Positions 33,194-41,319 of a stretch of DNA of 64,000 bases are shown here, in pieces. A program made the translations under genes and the position numbers. The stretch's first letter is position 1. Every line of letters begins with the position of its first letter. The DNA is taken from contig OZ219862.1 of assembly GCA_964291445.2 (NCBI GenBank), forward strand, positions 1,488,001 to 1,552,000. The letters run 5' to 3'. The stretch is from JAPOXR01 sp964291445 (GTDB taxonomy: Bacteria; Pseudomonadota; Alphaproteobacteria; Rhodobacterales; Rhodobacteraceae). The notes under the pieces are model-generated. The model searched no databases, was not told the DNA's origin, and worked only from the letters and a program-made list of their open reading frames with translations.

Positions 33194-34047
33194 GCGAGCA
33201 CCTCGTCTTCGACCCCGTTGCGCAGAATTCCGATGCCTTCAACCTCGACCTCGACCACATCGCCCGGCTCGAGGTACCTGGGCGGGTCCAGACGCGCCCC
33301 GGCGCCGGTCGGCGTGCCGGTCACGATGATGTCGCCGGGCCGAAGGGTCATGAATGTCGATATGTACTCGATCACGCGGCGAATCGGGAACACCATGCGC
33401 GACAGCTTGTCATTCTGTCGCTCCTCGCCATTGACGCGGGTCACGATGCGGGCCTCGTCCAGCTGGGCCGGATCAGCGAAGGGCACCAGCCATGGCCCCA
33501 TCGAGCCGGATTTGTCCCAGTTCTTGCCCTGCGTAACGTTGAACTTGGCATGGCGCACCCAATCCCGGATCGTGCCGTCATTGCACAGCGTCAGCGCGTC
33601 AATGTGGTCATAGGCATCCTGCTGCGTGATGCGGCGCCCTTCCTTGCCGATTACGATGGCGACCTCGCCCTCGTAATCCAGCGTCGAGTTTTCCGGCGGC
33701 CTGACCAAATTGTGGCCATGTCCGGTGAAGCCCGAGGCAAAGCGCGGGAACAGCGACATGTATTCCGGTTGCGCATTGCCATCCCGGTATTCGGCGTTGC
33801 GGTCGGGAAAATTCACGCCGACGCACAGGATGCGCGGGGCATCCGGCATGACCATTTCATACTCGAACTCGACATGGGAAGCGGGCCTTCCCCTGGCAGC
33901 GGCAGCCAAATCCGGCAGCCCGCCGGCCCGAACCGCGTCCAGCAGGCTCGGCCACTGCGGAAAGTCCCGGTCCAGGCTGATCGCACCCGCATCGGTGATA
34001 ACGCCGTAACTGGTCTTGCCATTGGCGGAAAATGTCGAAAAGCGCAT
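33190..34047 (-). CDS. hpaG: Fumarylacetoacetate hydrolase-family isomerase/decarboxylase (HpaG)
   Basis: A 285-residue FAH-fold enzyme. LCVGVNFPDRNAEY, LDYEGEVAIVIGKEGRRI with the metal ligands E-x-E and FMTLRPGDIIVTGTPTGAG are family signatures. In this operon it would decarboxylate 5-oxopent-3-ene-1,2,5-tricarboxylate and isomerise the product to 2-oxohept-3-enedioate. It is a single-domain form, whereas enterobacterial HpaG is a tandem duplication. It lies 23 bases after hpaD and overlaps hpaH. Confidence 0.9.
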   Translation of the reverse strand: MRFSTFSANGKTSYGVITDAGAISLDRDFPQWPSLLDAVRAGGLPDLAAAARGRPASHVEFEYEMVMPDAPRILCVGVNFPDRNAEYRDGNAQPEYMSLFPRFASGFTGHGHNLVRPPENSTLDYEGEVAIVIGKEGRRITQQDAYDHIDALTLCNDGTIRDWVRHAKFNVTQGKNWDKSGSMGPWLVPFADPAQLDEARIVTRVNGEERQNDKLSRMVFPIRRVIEYISTFMTLRPGDIIVTGTPTGAGARLDPPRYLEPGDVVEVEVEGIGILRNGVEDEVLA

Positions 34048-34070
34048 ATGGTCCCCCTAACGTCCTGGCC

Positions 34071-35054
34071 TCAGGGCGCGATGATCGGCGAGGCGTCCAG
34101 CACCGGTTCCGCCGGTTCCACATTCACGAATTCCGACCCGTGTTCAAACCAGCTTCTTGGGGCAGGAGCCCCCCACAGGGTCTGGCGCCGCGGGTCCCTG
34201 AGATCCCACTTGATGGGCTCCAGATCAGGATCGGTGGTCTGGTAGTCCGAGCAATAGATTTCGATTCGATGTCCGTCCTGGTCCAGCACATACAGGAAAA
34301 AGGCATTGGAGATGCCATGCCGCCCGGGCCCGCGCTCCATATTGTCCAAATATCCGGAGGTCGCCATCAGGTCGCACAGATCAATGATGTTGAGGGGGGT
34401 CGACACCCAGAATGCCAGATGGTGCATGCGCGGGCCGGTGCCATTGGTGAAGGCCATGTCATGCACGTTGCCCTTGCGATGCATCCATGCGGCCCACAGC
34501 TTCCCGCTATCTGCGTCCTCGGTGTATTCGGTCACCCGAAAGCCGAAATCGCTGTAAAAGGCGGCCGAGGCGTCGACATCACGGCTGAAGCAGTTGACAT
34601 GGTCGATTCGCAAGGGCTTGACGCCTCGATAGAGGGCGTATTGCTGGTGGATCGGTTCAAGCCTGTCCATCCGGTGATAGAATTCCAGCGGGACGCCCGA
34701 ACTGTCCGATGTCAGCAGGGTTCGGCCCTGATACGGGCGGTCGATCCAGGAAGTGGGGCGACCCTTGCGCTGGAAATAGGCCTCGGCCCGGTCGAGGTCG
34801 GCGTCATCGAAAATCTTAAACCCCACCACCTCGACCGTACCGGGCAGGTCGGATTCCTGCAGGATGACACAATGATGTCCCCGCTCCTCCATGCCCCGCA
34901 GATAGACATGCCTGTCCGACTCATCCGTGACCTGCAGGCCCAGTATGTCCGAGTAGAACTTGCGGGAGGCACCCAAATCCGAGACGTTGAGACAGACATG
35001 GCTCAGGCGGACCGTGTTGAAGTCCGGATACAGGTTGGGCACGGGAACTGACAT
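34071..35054 (-). CDS. hpaD: Homoprotocatechuate 2,3-dioxygenase
   Basis: A 327-residue type I extradiol dioxygenase of the vicinal-oxygen-chelate fold. Fe(II) ligands are H152 (LRIDHVNCF), H212 or H211 (MHHLAFWV) and E265 (HRIEIYC). It opens 3,4-dihydroxyphenylacetate to 5-carboxymethyl-2-hydroxymuconate semialdehyde. A GAGGAG-rich site precedes ATG 35054; the frame extends upstream without protein-like content. It is 13 bases after hpaE. Confidence 0.92.
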   Translation of the reverse strand: MSVPVPNLYPDFNTVRLSHVCLNVSDLGASRKFYSDILGLQVTDESDRHVYLRGMEERGHHCVILQESDLPGTVEVVGFKIFDDADLDRAEAYFQRKGRPTSWIDRPYQGRTLLTSDSSGVPLEFYHRMDRLEPIHQQYALYRGVKPLRIDHVNCFSRDVDASAAFYSDFGFRVTEYTEDADSGKLWAAWMHRKGNVHDMAFTNGTGPRMHHLAFWVSTPLNIIDLCDLMATSGYLDNMERGPGRHGISNAFFLYVLDQDGHRIEIYCSDYQTTDPDLEPIKWDLRDPRRQTLWGAPAPRSWFEHGSEFVNVEPAEPVLDASPIIAP

Positions 35055-35067
35055 TCTTGTCTCCTCC

Positions 35068-36579
35068 TTACTGCACGCCCAGCCGCATGATCCTGTGCTG
35101 ACCAGTGCTGAAGCCGATGTGTTTTTGTTCCATGTAAAATTCGAATGACCAGTCACCGCCATCGCGTCCGATCCCTGACGCCTTGACGCCTCCAAACGGG
35201 GTCGGAAGATGGCGGACATTTTCCGCATTCACCCAGATCATGCCGGCCTCGAGCCGGTCGGTGAAACGCAGGGCGCGGGTCAGATCGTTGGTCCAGAGAT
35301 AGCCGGTCAGGCCATAATCGGTGTCATTGGCAATGGCCAGCGCCTCCTCCTCGGTCGAGAAAGGAATCGAGGTCAGTACCGGGCCGAATATCTCTTCCCG
35401 GGCGATGCGCATCCGGTTGTTGGCATTTGTAAACAGGGTCGGCCGCACGAAAAATCCCTCGTCACCCACCGTCGTTCCGCCGGCGGCAATGGTCGCACCG
35501 TCCTCGATGGCGATGTCGAAGTAGTTGGTGACCTTGTTGTAGTGCTCCTCGGAGACGAGCGGACCGATCTCGGTTGCCGGGTCCAGGGGGTGTCCCACCC
35601 TGATGTTGTTGATCCGCTCAACCAAGCGGGCCTCGAACCTTTCCTTGATCGTCTCCTGCACCAGCAGGCGCGAGGACGATGTGCACCGTTCGCCATTGAT
35701 CGAGAAGATCATGAAAATCACCGCATCCAGGGCGCGCTCCAGATCGGCATCGTCGAACACGACGACCGGGTTCTTGCCGCCCAACTCCAAATGCATCCGC
35801 TTGAGCGTATCGGCGCCTTGCCGGGTGATGATCGAACCGGTACGGCTTTCGCCGACGAAGGCGATGGCCTTGATGGCAGGATGTTCGGTCAGACGTCTGC
35901 CGGCGTCGTGACCAAAGCCGTTGACGGTGTTCAGCACGCCGCTGGGCAGGCCGGCCTTTTGTGCAATCTCGACCAGCAGGCGGGCCGTCAGCGGACTGTC
36001 TTCGGCCGGCTTGTGCACGACCGTGCAGCCAGCCGCCAGCGCTGGAGCAATCTTCCACGTGCTGAGCATGAAGGGCGTGTTCCACGGCGTTATGACACCA
36101 ACCGGGCCGACCGGCACCCGAGTCGTGATGTTCATCAGCGTCGGCGATTTGAGATGCTGGCCGTCACGGGCTTCGACAACCTGGTCGGCAAAATAGCGAA
36201 AATTCTCGGCGCCGCGCAGCGCCGCCTTGGACATGAATCTGAGGGTCTGGCCGGTGTCCCAGCATTCACACAGCGCGATTTCCTCGGCACGCTCCTCGAT
36301 TGCCTCGGCGATGTTCACCAGGATCTTCTTGCGTTCGAGCGCCGGGGTGTCGCGCCAGGTGGAAAACGCGGCGGCCGCGGCCTCTGCGGCCATGTCGATA
36401 TCGGCCTCGGCGCCGCGCGCCACGCGGCAGATCTCCGATTTATCGACCGGAGAGATCGATGCGAAGGCTCCGCCGGTGCCGGGCACGTCCTGGCCGGCAA
36501 CGTGATTCTGGATGCCGTTGGCGCGGAACCGGTCCAGATATCCGTCGAGCCTGGCGATATTGTCTTGCAGTTCGGACAT
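35068..36579 (-). CDS. hpaE: 5-carboxymethyl-2-hydroxymuconate semialdehyde dehydrogenase
   Basis: A 503-residue NAD-dependent aldehyde dehydrogenase. GPVGVITPWNTPFMLSTWKI, the catalytic glutamate in LELGGKNPVVV, the catalytic cysteine in NGERCTSSSRLL and EEIFGPVL are all present. In position between hpaF and hpaD it oxidises the ring-cleavage aldehyde. Its ATG overlaps the hpaF stop as ATGA, showing translational coupling. Confidence 0.93.
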   Translation of the reverse strand: MSELQDNIARLDGYLDRFRANGIQNHVAGQDVPGTGGAFASISPVDKSEICRVARGAEADIDMAAEAAAAAFSTWRDTPALERKKILVNIAEAIEERAEEIALCECWDTGQTLRFMSKAALRGAENFRYFADQVVEARDGQHLKSPTLMNITTRVPVGPVGVITPWNTPFMLSTWKIAPALAAGCTVVHKPAEDSPLTARLLVEIAQKAGLPSGVLNTVNGFGHDAGRRLTEHPAIKAIAFVGESRTGSIITRQGADTLKRMHLELGGKNPVVVFDDADLERALDAVIFMIFSINGERCTSSSRLLVQETIKERFEARLVERINNIRVGHPLDPATEIGPLVSEEHYNKVTNYFDIAIEDGATIAAGGTTVGDEGFFVRPTLFTNANNRMRIAREEIFGPVLTSIPFSTEEEALAIANDTDYGLTGYLWTNDLTRALRFTDRLEAGMIWVNAENVRHLPTPFGGVKASGIGRDGGDWSFEFYMEQKHIGFSTGQHRIMRLGVQ

Positions 36580-36968
36580 CAGCTGTCTCCGGTCATGAAT
36601 TTTCGGATCGAGCTGAGCTTGGGGCTGAGCTCCGGGTCGATGTCGCGCATCTCAAGCGAGAGGGCGATGGGATACCTGTCCATCACATCGGCGAGGAATT
36701 CCCGTGCCGCCGAAAATACGGTCTGGGTCGCAGCCTTGCGCAGTTCGAGCGGACGACCGCCGCGCAACCGAACGGAGATGTCGATGAATCCCCGATCCGG
36801 TAACCCGTCGGCAATCGAATAGTGATCGCAGGCAGTGGCCCTGACACGAATGCCGGCAACGGCGAAGACGCCGGTCTTGATCCCGGCCCGGCGCAGCGAG
36901 TCGCACAGTGCCTGGAAGTCGACAAGATCCTCGATATTCCTCGAATACTCGATGCTGAAATGCGGCAT
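36579..36968 (-). CDS. hpaF: 5-carboxymethyl-2-hydroxymuconate delta-isomerase
   Basis: A 129-residue tautomerase-superfamily protein. Starting at MPHFSIEYSRN leaves proline as the N-terminal nucleophile, as required for this family; the upstream in-frame ATG at 36989 would bury it. RVRATACDHYSIADG and FIDISVRLRGGR are family blocks. It is the first gene of the hpa operon, transcribed leftward from the intergenic region shared with hpaR. Confidence 0.9.
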   Translation of the reverse strand: MPHFSIEYSRNIEDLVDFQALCDSLRRAGIKTGVFAVAGIRVRATACDHYSIADGLPDRGFIDISVRLRGGRPLELRKAATQTVFSAAREFLADVMDRYPIALSLEMRDIDPELSPKLSSIRKFMTGDS

Positions 36969-37062
36969 TGGATCCTCCGATTGCTTCACTTGCTAACTAA
37001 TAAAGGTGCCACTCGTCAACAGCTTGCGTTGTTAAATTATGCATTGGCTGATATGAAGCGCC
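36969..37062. promoter_or_regulatory. Divergent hpaF-hpaR control region
   Basis: 94 AT-rich bases between divergent hpaF and hpaR. Two similar 12-mers, TTGCTAACTAAT at 36990-37001 and TTGTTAAATTAT at 37029-37040 (9 of 12 identical), are candidate HpaR boxes. In E. coli HpaR represses the meta-operon and itself; autoregulation here is inferred from arrangement. Confidence 0.5.
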
Positions 37063-37515
37063 ATGAACGTGTCACCGGAACCCGCCGACCGCTTGCGCAG
37101 CACCTCGCGCGCCCTTCCCATCGCCCTGCTGCGGGCCCGTGAAACGGTCATGGCGCCGATTCGTGACATGCTGCAGGGCATCGGCCTGACCGAGCAGAAA
37201 TGGCGCATCCTGCGCACGCTGGACGAGCTGGGCGAGGTCGGTCAGACCACGATCGCCAGGGAAGCCTGCATCCTGCTGCCCAGCCTGACCAGGACCTTGC
37301 GGGCCATGGAAGAGGACGGCCTGATTCACCGTCGCCAGGACAGCAGGGACAAGCGGAAGACTCTCGTGTGCATTTCAGGGAAGGGACGCCAATTGCTGAT
37401 CGACAACATGTCGCACGCCCTCGAAATCTACAAGGGCATCGAGCAGCAGGTGGGCGCACGAAGGCTCGAGCAGTTGTTCGAGATCCTGGGTGAACTGAAA
37501 GACGTCAAGATCTGA
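37063..37515 (+). CDS. hpaR: MarR-family homoprotocatechuate degradation regulator
   Basis: A 150-residue MarR repressor. GLTEQKWRILRTLDELGE, TTIAREACILLPSLTRTLRAM and the wing GLIHRRQDSRDKRKTLV define the winged helix and match HpaR proteins. It is divergent from hpaFEDGH. The expected effector is a homoprotocatechuate-type aromatic acid, from knowledge of HpaR. Confidence 0.92.
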   Translation: MNVSPEPADRLRSTSRALPIALLRARETVMAPIRDMLQGIGLTEQKWRILRTLDELGEVGQTTIAREACILLPSLTRTLRAMEEDGLIHRRQDSRDKRKTLVCISGKGRQLLIDNMSHALEIYKGIEQQVGARRLEQLFEILGELKDVKI

Positions 37516-38147
37516 AGACCGGCCGCGCATCCATGCAGTGGACTGAAGCCTGCCCGGCAATGGATCAGAAACTCCGGCCGCGACGTCCTCGAAAGCCGGA
37601 TTTTCGCCCGGGAGCGACAGATGAAATTGGAGCAGCATCAATCGTGGGCCGGAACAGGTTCGTGTGACAATACGAGAGTCCGCACTGATGATTGGTCATC
37701 CCGATGAATCACTTCGGGGACGGCGACGACGGTGCGGAACATCCAGATTGTCGCCGCAAGGAGAACAAGGCAATGACTCCCCTGCATGTCGCCCATCTCT
37801 CCTGCTGCAATTGCCGCCTATTCGTACGATAGGCCACCACGCTCAGCCCGCCCTGCATCAGTGGAGAGTCCGGCCTCCTTGACTAGGACTCCGGTCGCAC
37901 TTCACCAACTGCTGAACGACAGCATTTCTGTCAGAGAGCACTTCGCTCAGCAACCGGGGCGCGGGCCACAGGACACACGGCGCGTCGGCCGGGAGTGTGG
38001 CACATTGCTTTTTGGGTCGGGCGCCCGGACGATGATCATGGCTGCTACATGCCGCCAAGGTGCCGGGCCTCATGGAACTCTTTTTGGCAAGGAGGTTGTT
38101 GTCTGCCAGGATTTTCCTGCCCCGTGGCTGGTCCTGCAACTCCAGCC
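37516..38147. other. Long intergenic region, no gene recognised
   Basis: About 630 bases between hpaR and the Tct promoter. No frame looks like a real protein on either strand. It separates two catabolic units and may once have held another hpa gene; the tct promoter begins at its right end. Confidence 0.5.
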
Positions 38148-38197
38148 TTGACAAAAAAGATTAACACAGCAATAATGAATATGTTATGTATATTCAT
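38148..38197 (+). promoter_or_regulatory. Strong promoter with overlapping palindrome for tctCBA
   Basis: TTGACA at 38148-38153 and AATAAT at 38171-38176 are spaced by 17 bases, a near-consensus sigma-70 promoter in an otherwise GC-rich genome. Overlapping the -10 is a perfect inverted repeat ATGAATAT (38175-38182), 7-base spacer, ATATTCAT (38190-38197). A dimeric repressor bound there would block RNA polymerase; GntR or MarR proteins use sites of this size. Confidence 0.75.
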
Positions 38198-38225
38198 GAT
38201 GTGAACACCAAACTGCGAGGAAGCA

Positions 38226-39158
38226 ATGAAAAAAACACTGCTCGCCAGCGCTGCCCTGGTTCTGAGTACCGGAATCGCCCTGGCTGAATATCCCGAAAAA
38301 CCGGTTTCTTTTGTCGTTCCGTGGCCTCCTGGTGATCTGGAAGACGTGCTGACCCGCCTTATCGCCGATGAGTTCCAGGCCATGTACGGTGTGCCGGCGG
38401 CGGTCGTAAACAAGCCCGGCGGGGGTGGCGGTCCCTTTCCCGGTGCCGTTGAAGTGGCGACCGCCCCGGGCGATGGCTACACCGTCGGTTCCTTCGTGAT
38501 CGATGTTCCTGTGGTCGGACCGGAAATCGGCATCCCCGAACTCAATCCGAACCCGTTCGAGCCCATCGGCATTTTCATGACCTACCCATTCGTCATCGCA
38601 ACGGGCAAGGACAAGCCCTACTCGACCTGGGAGGAATTGGCCGACTACGCCCAGGACAACGATGTCGCCCTGGGCCATTTCGGATCAGTCATCCCGCCGA
38701 CACAGGTGACCTTCGCGGCCGCAATCAGTTCTGGCTTCGATTTTGCCAGCGAGGCGGCCTTTGACGCATTGGACTGCAATACGATCGCGTCCGGTGACGT
38801 GGATGTGATCAACACCACCTTGCAGTTGATCCTTCCCTGCCTGGACGATGTGACCGTCCTGGCGTCGATCGGCGGTGAGCGCATTTCATTGACGCCCGAT
38901 GCACGGACCGTGTCGGAGATTCATCCCGATCTGACCCTGTCACTGTGGAACGGTCTGTTCGTGCACAAGGACACGCCAGCAGACGCCAGGGAGAAGATTT
39001 CCGCCGCGGCCCGGAAGGCCCTGCAATCCGAGCAGGCCATGAACCTCCCCGGCGAAACCGGCGTGCTGATCTACTGGCAGGACCCAGAGGCATCCATGGC
39101 CCAGATCGAGTCCGACAAACAGGCCTTCGGAGTCATTGCTGGACTCCTGGGAGAGTAG
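38226..39158 (+). CDS. Tripartite tricarboxylate transporter substrate-binding protein
   Basis: A 310-residue TctC/Bug-family periplasmic receptor. A signal peptide (MKKTLLASAALVLSTGIALA, cleavage after residue 20) precedes YPEKPVSFVVPWPPGD and VVNKPGGGGG, the first ligand-binding loop. It captures a carboxylate in the periplasm for the TctAB channel. AGGAAG precedes the ATG. It is first in a five-gene unit with tctB, tctA, an aldehyde dehydrogenase and a Tm-1-like gene. Confidence 0.92.
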   Translation: MKKTLLASAALVLSTGIALAEYPEKPVSFVVPWPPGDLEDVLTRLIADEFQAMYGVPAAVVNKPGGGGGPFPGAVEVATAPGDGYTVGSFVIDVPVVGPEIGIPELNPNPFEPIGIFMTYPFVIATGKDKPYSTWEELADYAQDNDVALGHFGSVIPPTQVTFAAAISSGFDFASEAAFDALDCNTIASGDVDVINTTLQLILPCLDDVTVLASIGGERISLTPDARTVSEIHPDLTLSLWNGLFVHKDTPADAREKISAAARKALQSEQAMNLPGETGVLIYWQDPEASMAQIESDKQAFGVIAGLLGE

Positions 39159-39179
39159 ACCAGGATTACAAACCACAAG

Positions 39180-39206
39180 GCCAGGCGGCCATGGTGCCCG
39201 CCTGGC
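39180..39206 (+). terminator. Hairpin between the binding-protein gene and tctB
   Basis: GCCAGGCGG, a 9-base loop and CCGCCTGGC form a perfect 9-bp stem followed by ATTTCC. Such hairpins after binding-protein genes commonly stop part of the transcripts or protect the upstream message, giving more receptor than membrane subunit. Confidence 0.65.
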
Positions 39207-39232
39207 ATTTCCATTGACGCAAGGTTAGTCCA

Positions 39233-39769
39233 GTGAACGTCAAGACCCTGCAGGACATGTTCAAACGGTATCGTCGGCCAGGCGACGTCTTTTTTGCCGG
39301 GCTGTTCCTGTTGTTTGCCGTCTTCCTGCTCACGCAGTTGGGCGTCCAGACCGCAGAGGTCAAGCGGACGAAGTGGTACGCCCAACCAAGTTTCTGGCCG
39401 ACGGTCTCGATCTGGGCGATGGTTGCCTTCGGTTTCCTGCACTTGTTGAGTTCGGCCATGTCGCCACGCATCCAGGGCCGCTGGACCGAGGTCGCGTTCT
39501 GGCTGCGGGCATTGGAATATGTCCTGTATTTCCTGGTCTACGTCCAGCTTGTGCCGTTCCTGGGGTACCTGCCATCGACGGTCATATTCGCGGTATTCCT
39601 CGCCCTGCGCACCGGATTTCGCACGCCGGGAGTGATCGGGATCGCCGCGTTGTTCGGGGTCGCCGTGACGTTCATCTTCCGGGCCTTCCTGCAGGTGAAA
39701 ATCCCGGCTGGCGAGATCTACCAGTACCTCCCTGACTCCATGCGCGCCCTGGCGCTCACCTATCTCTGA
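39233..39769 (+). CDS. Tripartite tricarboxylate transporter small membrane subunit (TctB)
   Basis: A 178-residue membrane protein with four predicted hydrophobic segments (about 18-38, 58-78, 90-112, 120-155), the TctB topology. It starts with GTG at 39233 after the intergenic hairpin. It partners TctA in the cytoplasmic membrane. Confidence 0.88.
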   Translation: MNVKTLQDMFKRYRRPGDVFFAGLFLLFAVFLLTQLGVQTAEVKRTKWYAQPSFWPTVSIWAMVAFGFLHLLSSAMSPRIQGRWTEVAFWLRALEYVLYFLVYVQLVPFLGYLPSTVIFAVFLALRTGFRTPGVIGIAALFGVAVTFIFRAFLQVKIPAGEIYQYLPDSMRALALTYL

Positions 39770-39786
39770 ACTTCGAGGGGTTTGCC

Positions 39787-41319
39787 ATGGAAACGCTTCT
39801 TTCCGGAATTGCCATTCTTGCGCAATGGCAGGTGGTCATTGCGCTCCTCATCGGTTCAATCGGCGGCGTCATCATCGGCGCACTGCCCGGGGTCGGCGCG
39901 GCGGTGGCGATCGCCATCCTTCTGCCTGCCACCTTTGCGTTTGAGCCCATCGTCGGGCTGACTCTGCTCCTGGGAATTTACGGCTCGTCCATGTATGGCG
40001 GCGCCATTCCGGCAATCCTGATCAATACGCCAGGCACGGCGGTGAACGCGCTTACCACCTATGACGGCTATCCCATGACCAAGCGCGGCCAGGGACACCG
40101 GGCATTGTCACTGGCTTACTCGGCGTCGTTCTTCGGCGGCATCTTCGCCATTATCTGCCTGATGGTGCTGTCGCCCGTGCTGGCGCTGATCGCGCCGCAC
40201 TTTGGCAGCCGCGAGATCTTCCTTGCGGCGCTACTTGGCATCATCCTGGTGGTGCTGGCTCACCGTGGACAGATCTTCGCAGCCGGAATGCTGGCAGCAT
40301 TTGGTATCTTCCTGCATACCGTGGGACTCGAGCCTGTCAAATACACGCGCCGGTTCACCTTTGAGCAAAGCTGGCTGGCTTCCGGTGTCGACCTGATCGT
40401 GGTGGTACTGGGCCTGTTTGCGATAAGCCAGGCACTGCTGCTGCTCATGGAGAAGAACACCGCGCCGGGCGAGACACGTGTAAGCGGCAACATGCTTGCC
40501 GGACTGAAGGAGTTGCTCGGAATCAAGCGGGTGGCAGCGGTGTCATCCAGCATTGGCGTATTCATGGGCATGGTGCCGGGAACCGGTGAGTTCACTTCGC
40601 AATTCCTGTCCTACACCTACGCCCAGAAGACCTCGAAAGACCCTGACAAGTTTGGCGACGGCTCACCCGAGGGGCTGGTGGCATCCGAAGCGGCCAACAA
40701 TGCCGTGCCGGGAGCGGCCATGATCCCGCTTCTGGCGCTGGGCATTCCGGGCGAGGCGCTGACGGCCATGATGCTGTCGGTATTCTACGTGCATAACGTC
40801 ATACCGGGGCCGCAGCTGTTCGAGAACCAGATGGATTTCGTCATGGCGCTCTACATGGCGCTGATCCTGTTGAACGTCATCGTCATGGTATTTCTGCTAT
40901 TCTCGACCAATTTCCTGCTCAAGATCATCCAGATCCCGACCAGGTTCCTCGGTATCATGATCCTGACCCTGTCCTTTGTTGGCGTGTATTCGCTGCGCAA
41001 CTCGATCACCGACTGTGCACTGGCTGCCGGTTTCGGTGTCTTCGGCCTCGTACTCAAACGACTCGATCTACCAATCGTTCCGATCATCCTGGGGATGGTT
41101 CTGGGCGGCATCATGGAGGTCAAGCTGCGCAGCGCAATGGCGCGGGTCAAATCGCCGCTCGATTTCATTGACCGGCCGATCGCCGCCATCCTGTTCGGAT
41201 TGATATTGCTGATCCTGATCCTGCATTTGCGCACGCTCTACTTCGAGTATCGCAACAAGCAGAGACCCGAACCCGTGGGTGACCCGGTCGATCCCAACCA
41301 TCCAAGCCAGCAAGGCTAG
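39787..41319 (+). CDS. Tripartite tricarboxylate transporter large membrane subunit (TctA)
   Basis: A 510-residue polytopic protein of the TctA family. The signature GALPGVGAAVAIAILLP and YGSSMYGGAIPAILINTPGT loop and the mirrored GMVPGTGEFTSQFLSY and AMIPLLALGIPGEALTAMM segment are the two pseudo-symmetric substrate sites. It is 17 bases after tctB. The imported carboxylate is unknown; the nearby aldehyde dehydrogenase and aromatic operon give no firm clue. Confidence 0.92.
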   Translation: METLLSGIAILAQWQVVIALLIGSIGGVIIGALPGVGAAVAIAILLPATFAFEPIVGLTLLLGIYGSSMYGGAIPAILINTPGTAVNALTTYDGYPMTKRGQGHRALSLAYSASFFGGIFAIICLMVLSPVLALIAPHFGSREIFLAALLGIILVVLAHRGQIFAAGMLAAFGIFLHTVGLEPVKYTRRFTFEQSWLASGVDLIVVVLGLFAISQALLLLMEKNTAPGETRVSGNMLAGLKELLGIKRVAAVSSSIGVFMGMVPGTGEFTSQFLSYTYAQKTSKDPDKFGDGSPEGLVASEAANNAVPGAAMIPLLALGIPGEALTAMMLSVFYVHNVIPGPQLFENQMDFVMALYMALILLNVIVMVFLLFSTNFLLKIIQIPTRFLGIMILTLSFVGVYSLRNSITDCALAAGFGVFGLVLKRLDLPIVPIILGMVLGGIMEVKLRSAMARVKSPLDFIDRPIAAILFGLILLILILHLRTLYFEYRNKQRPEPVGDPVDPNHPSQQG

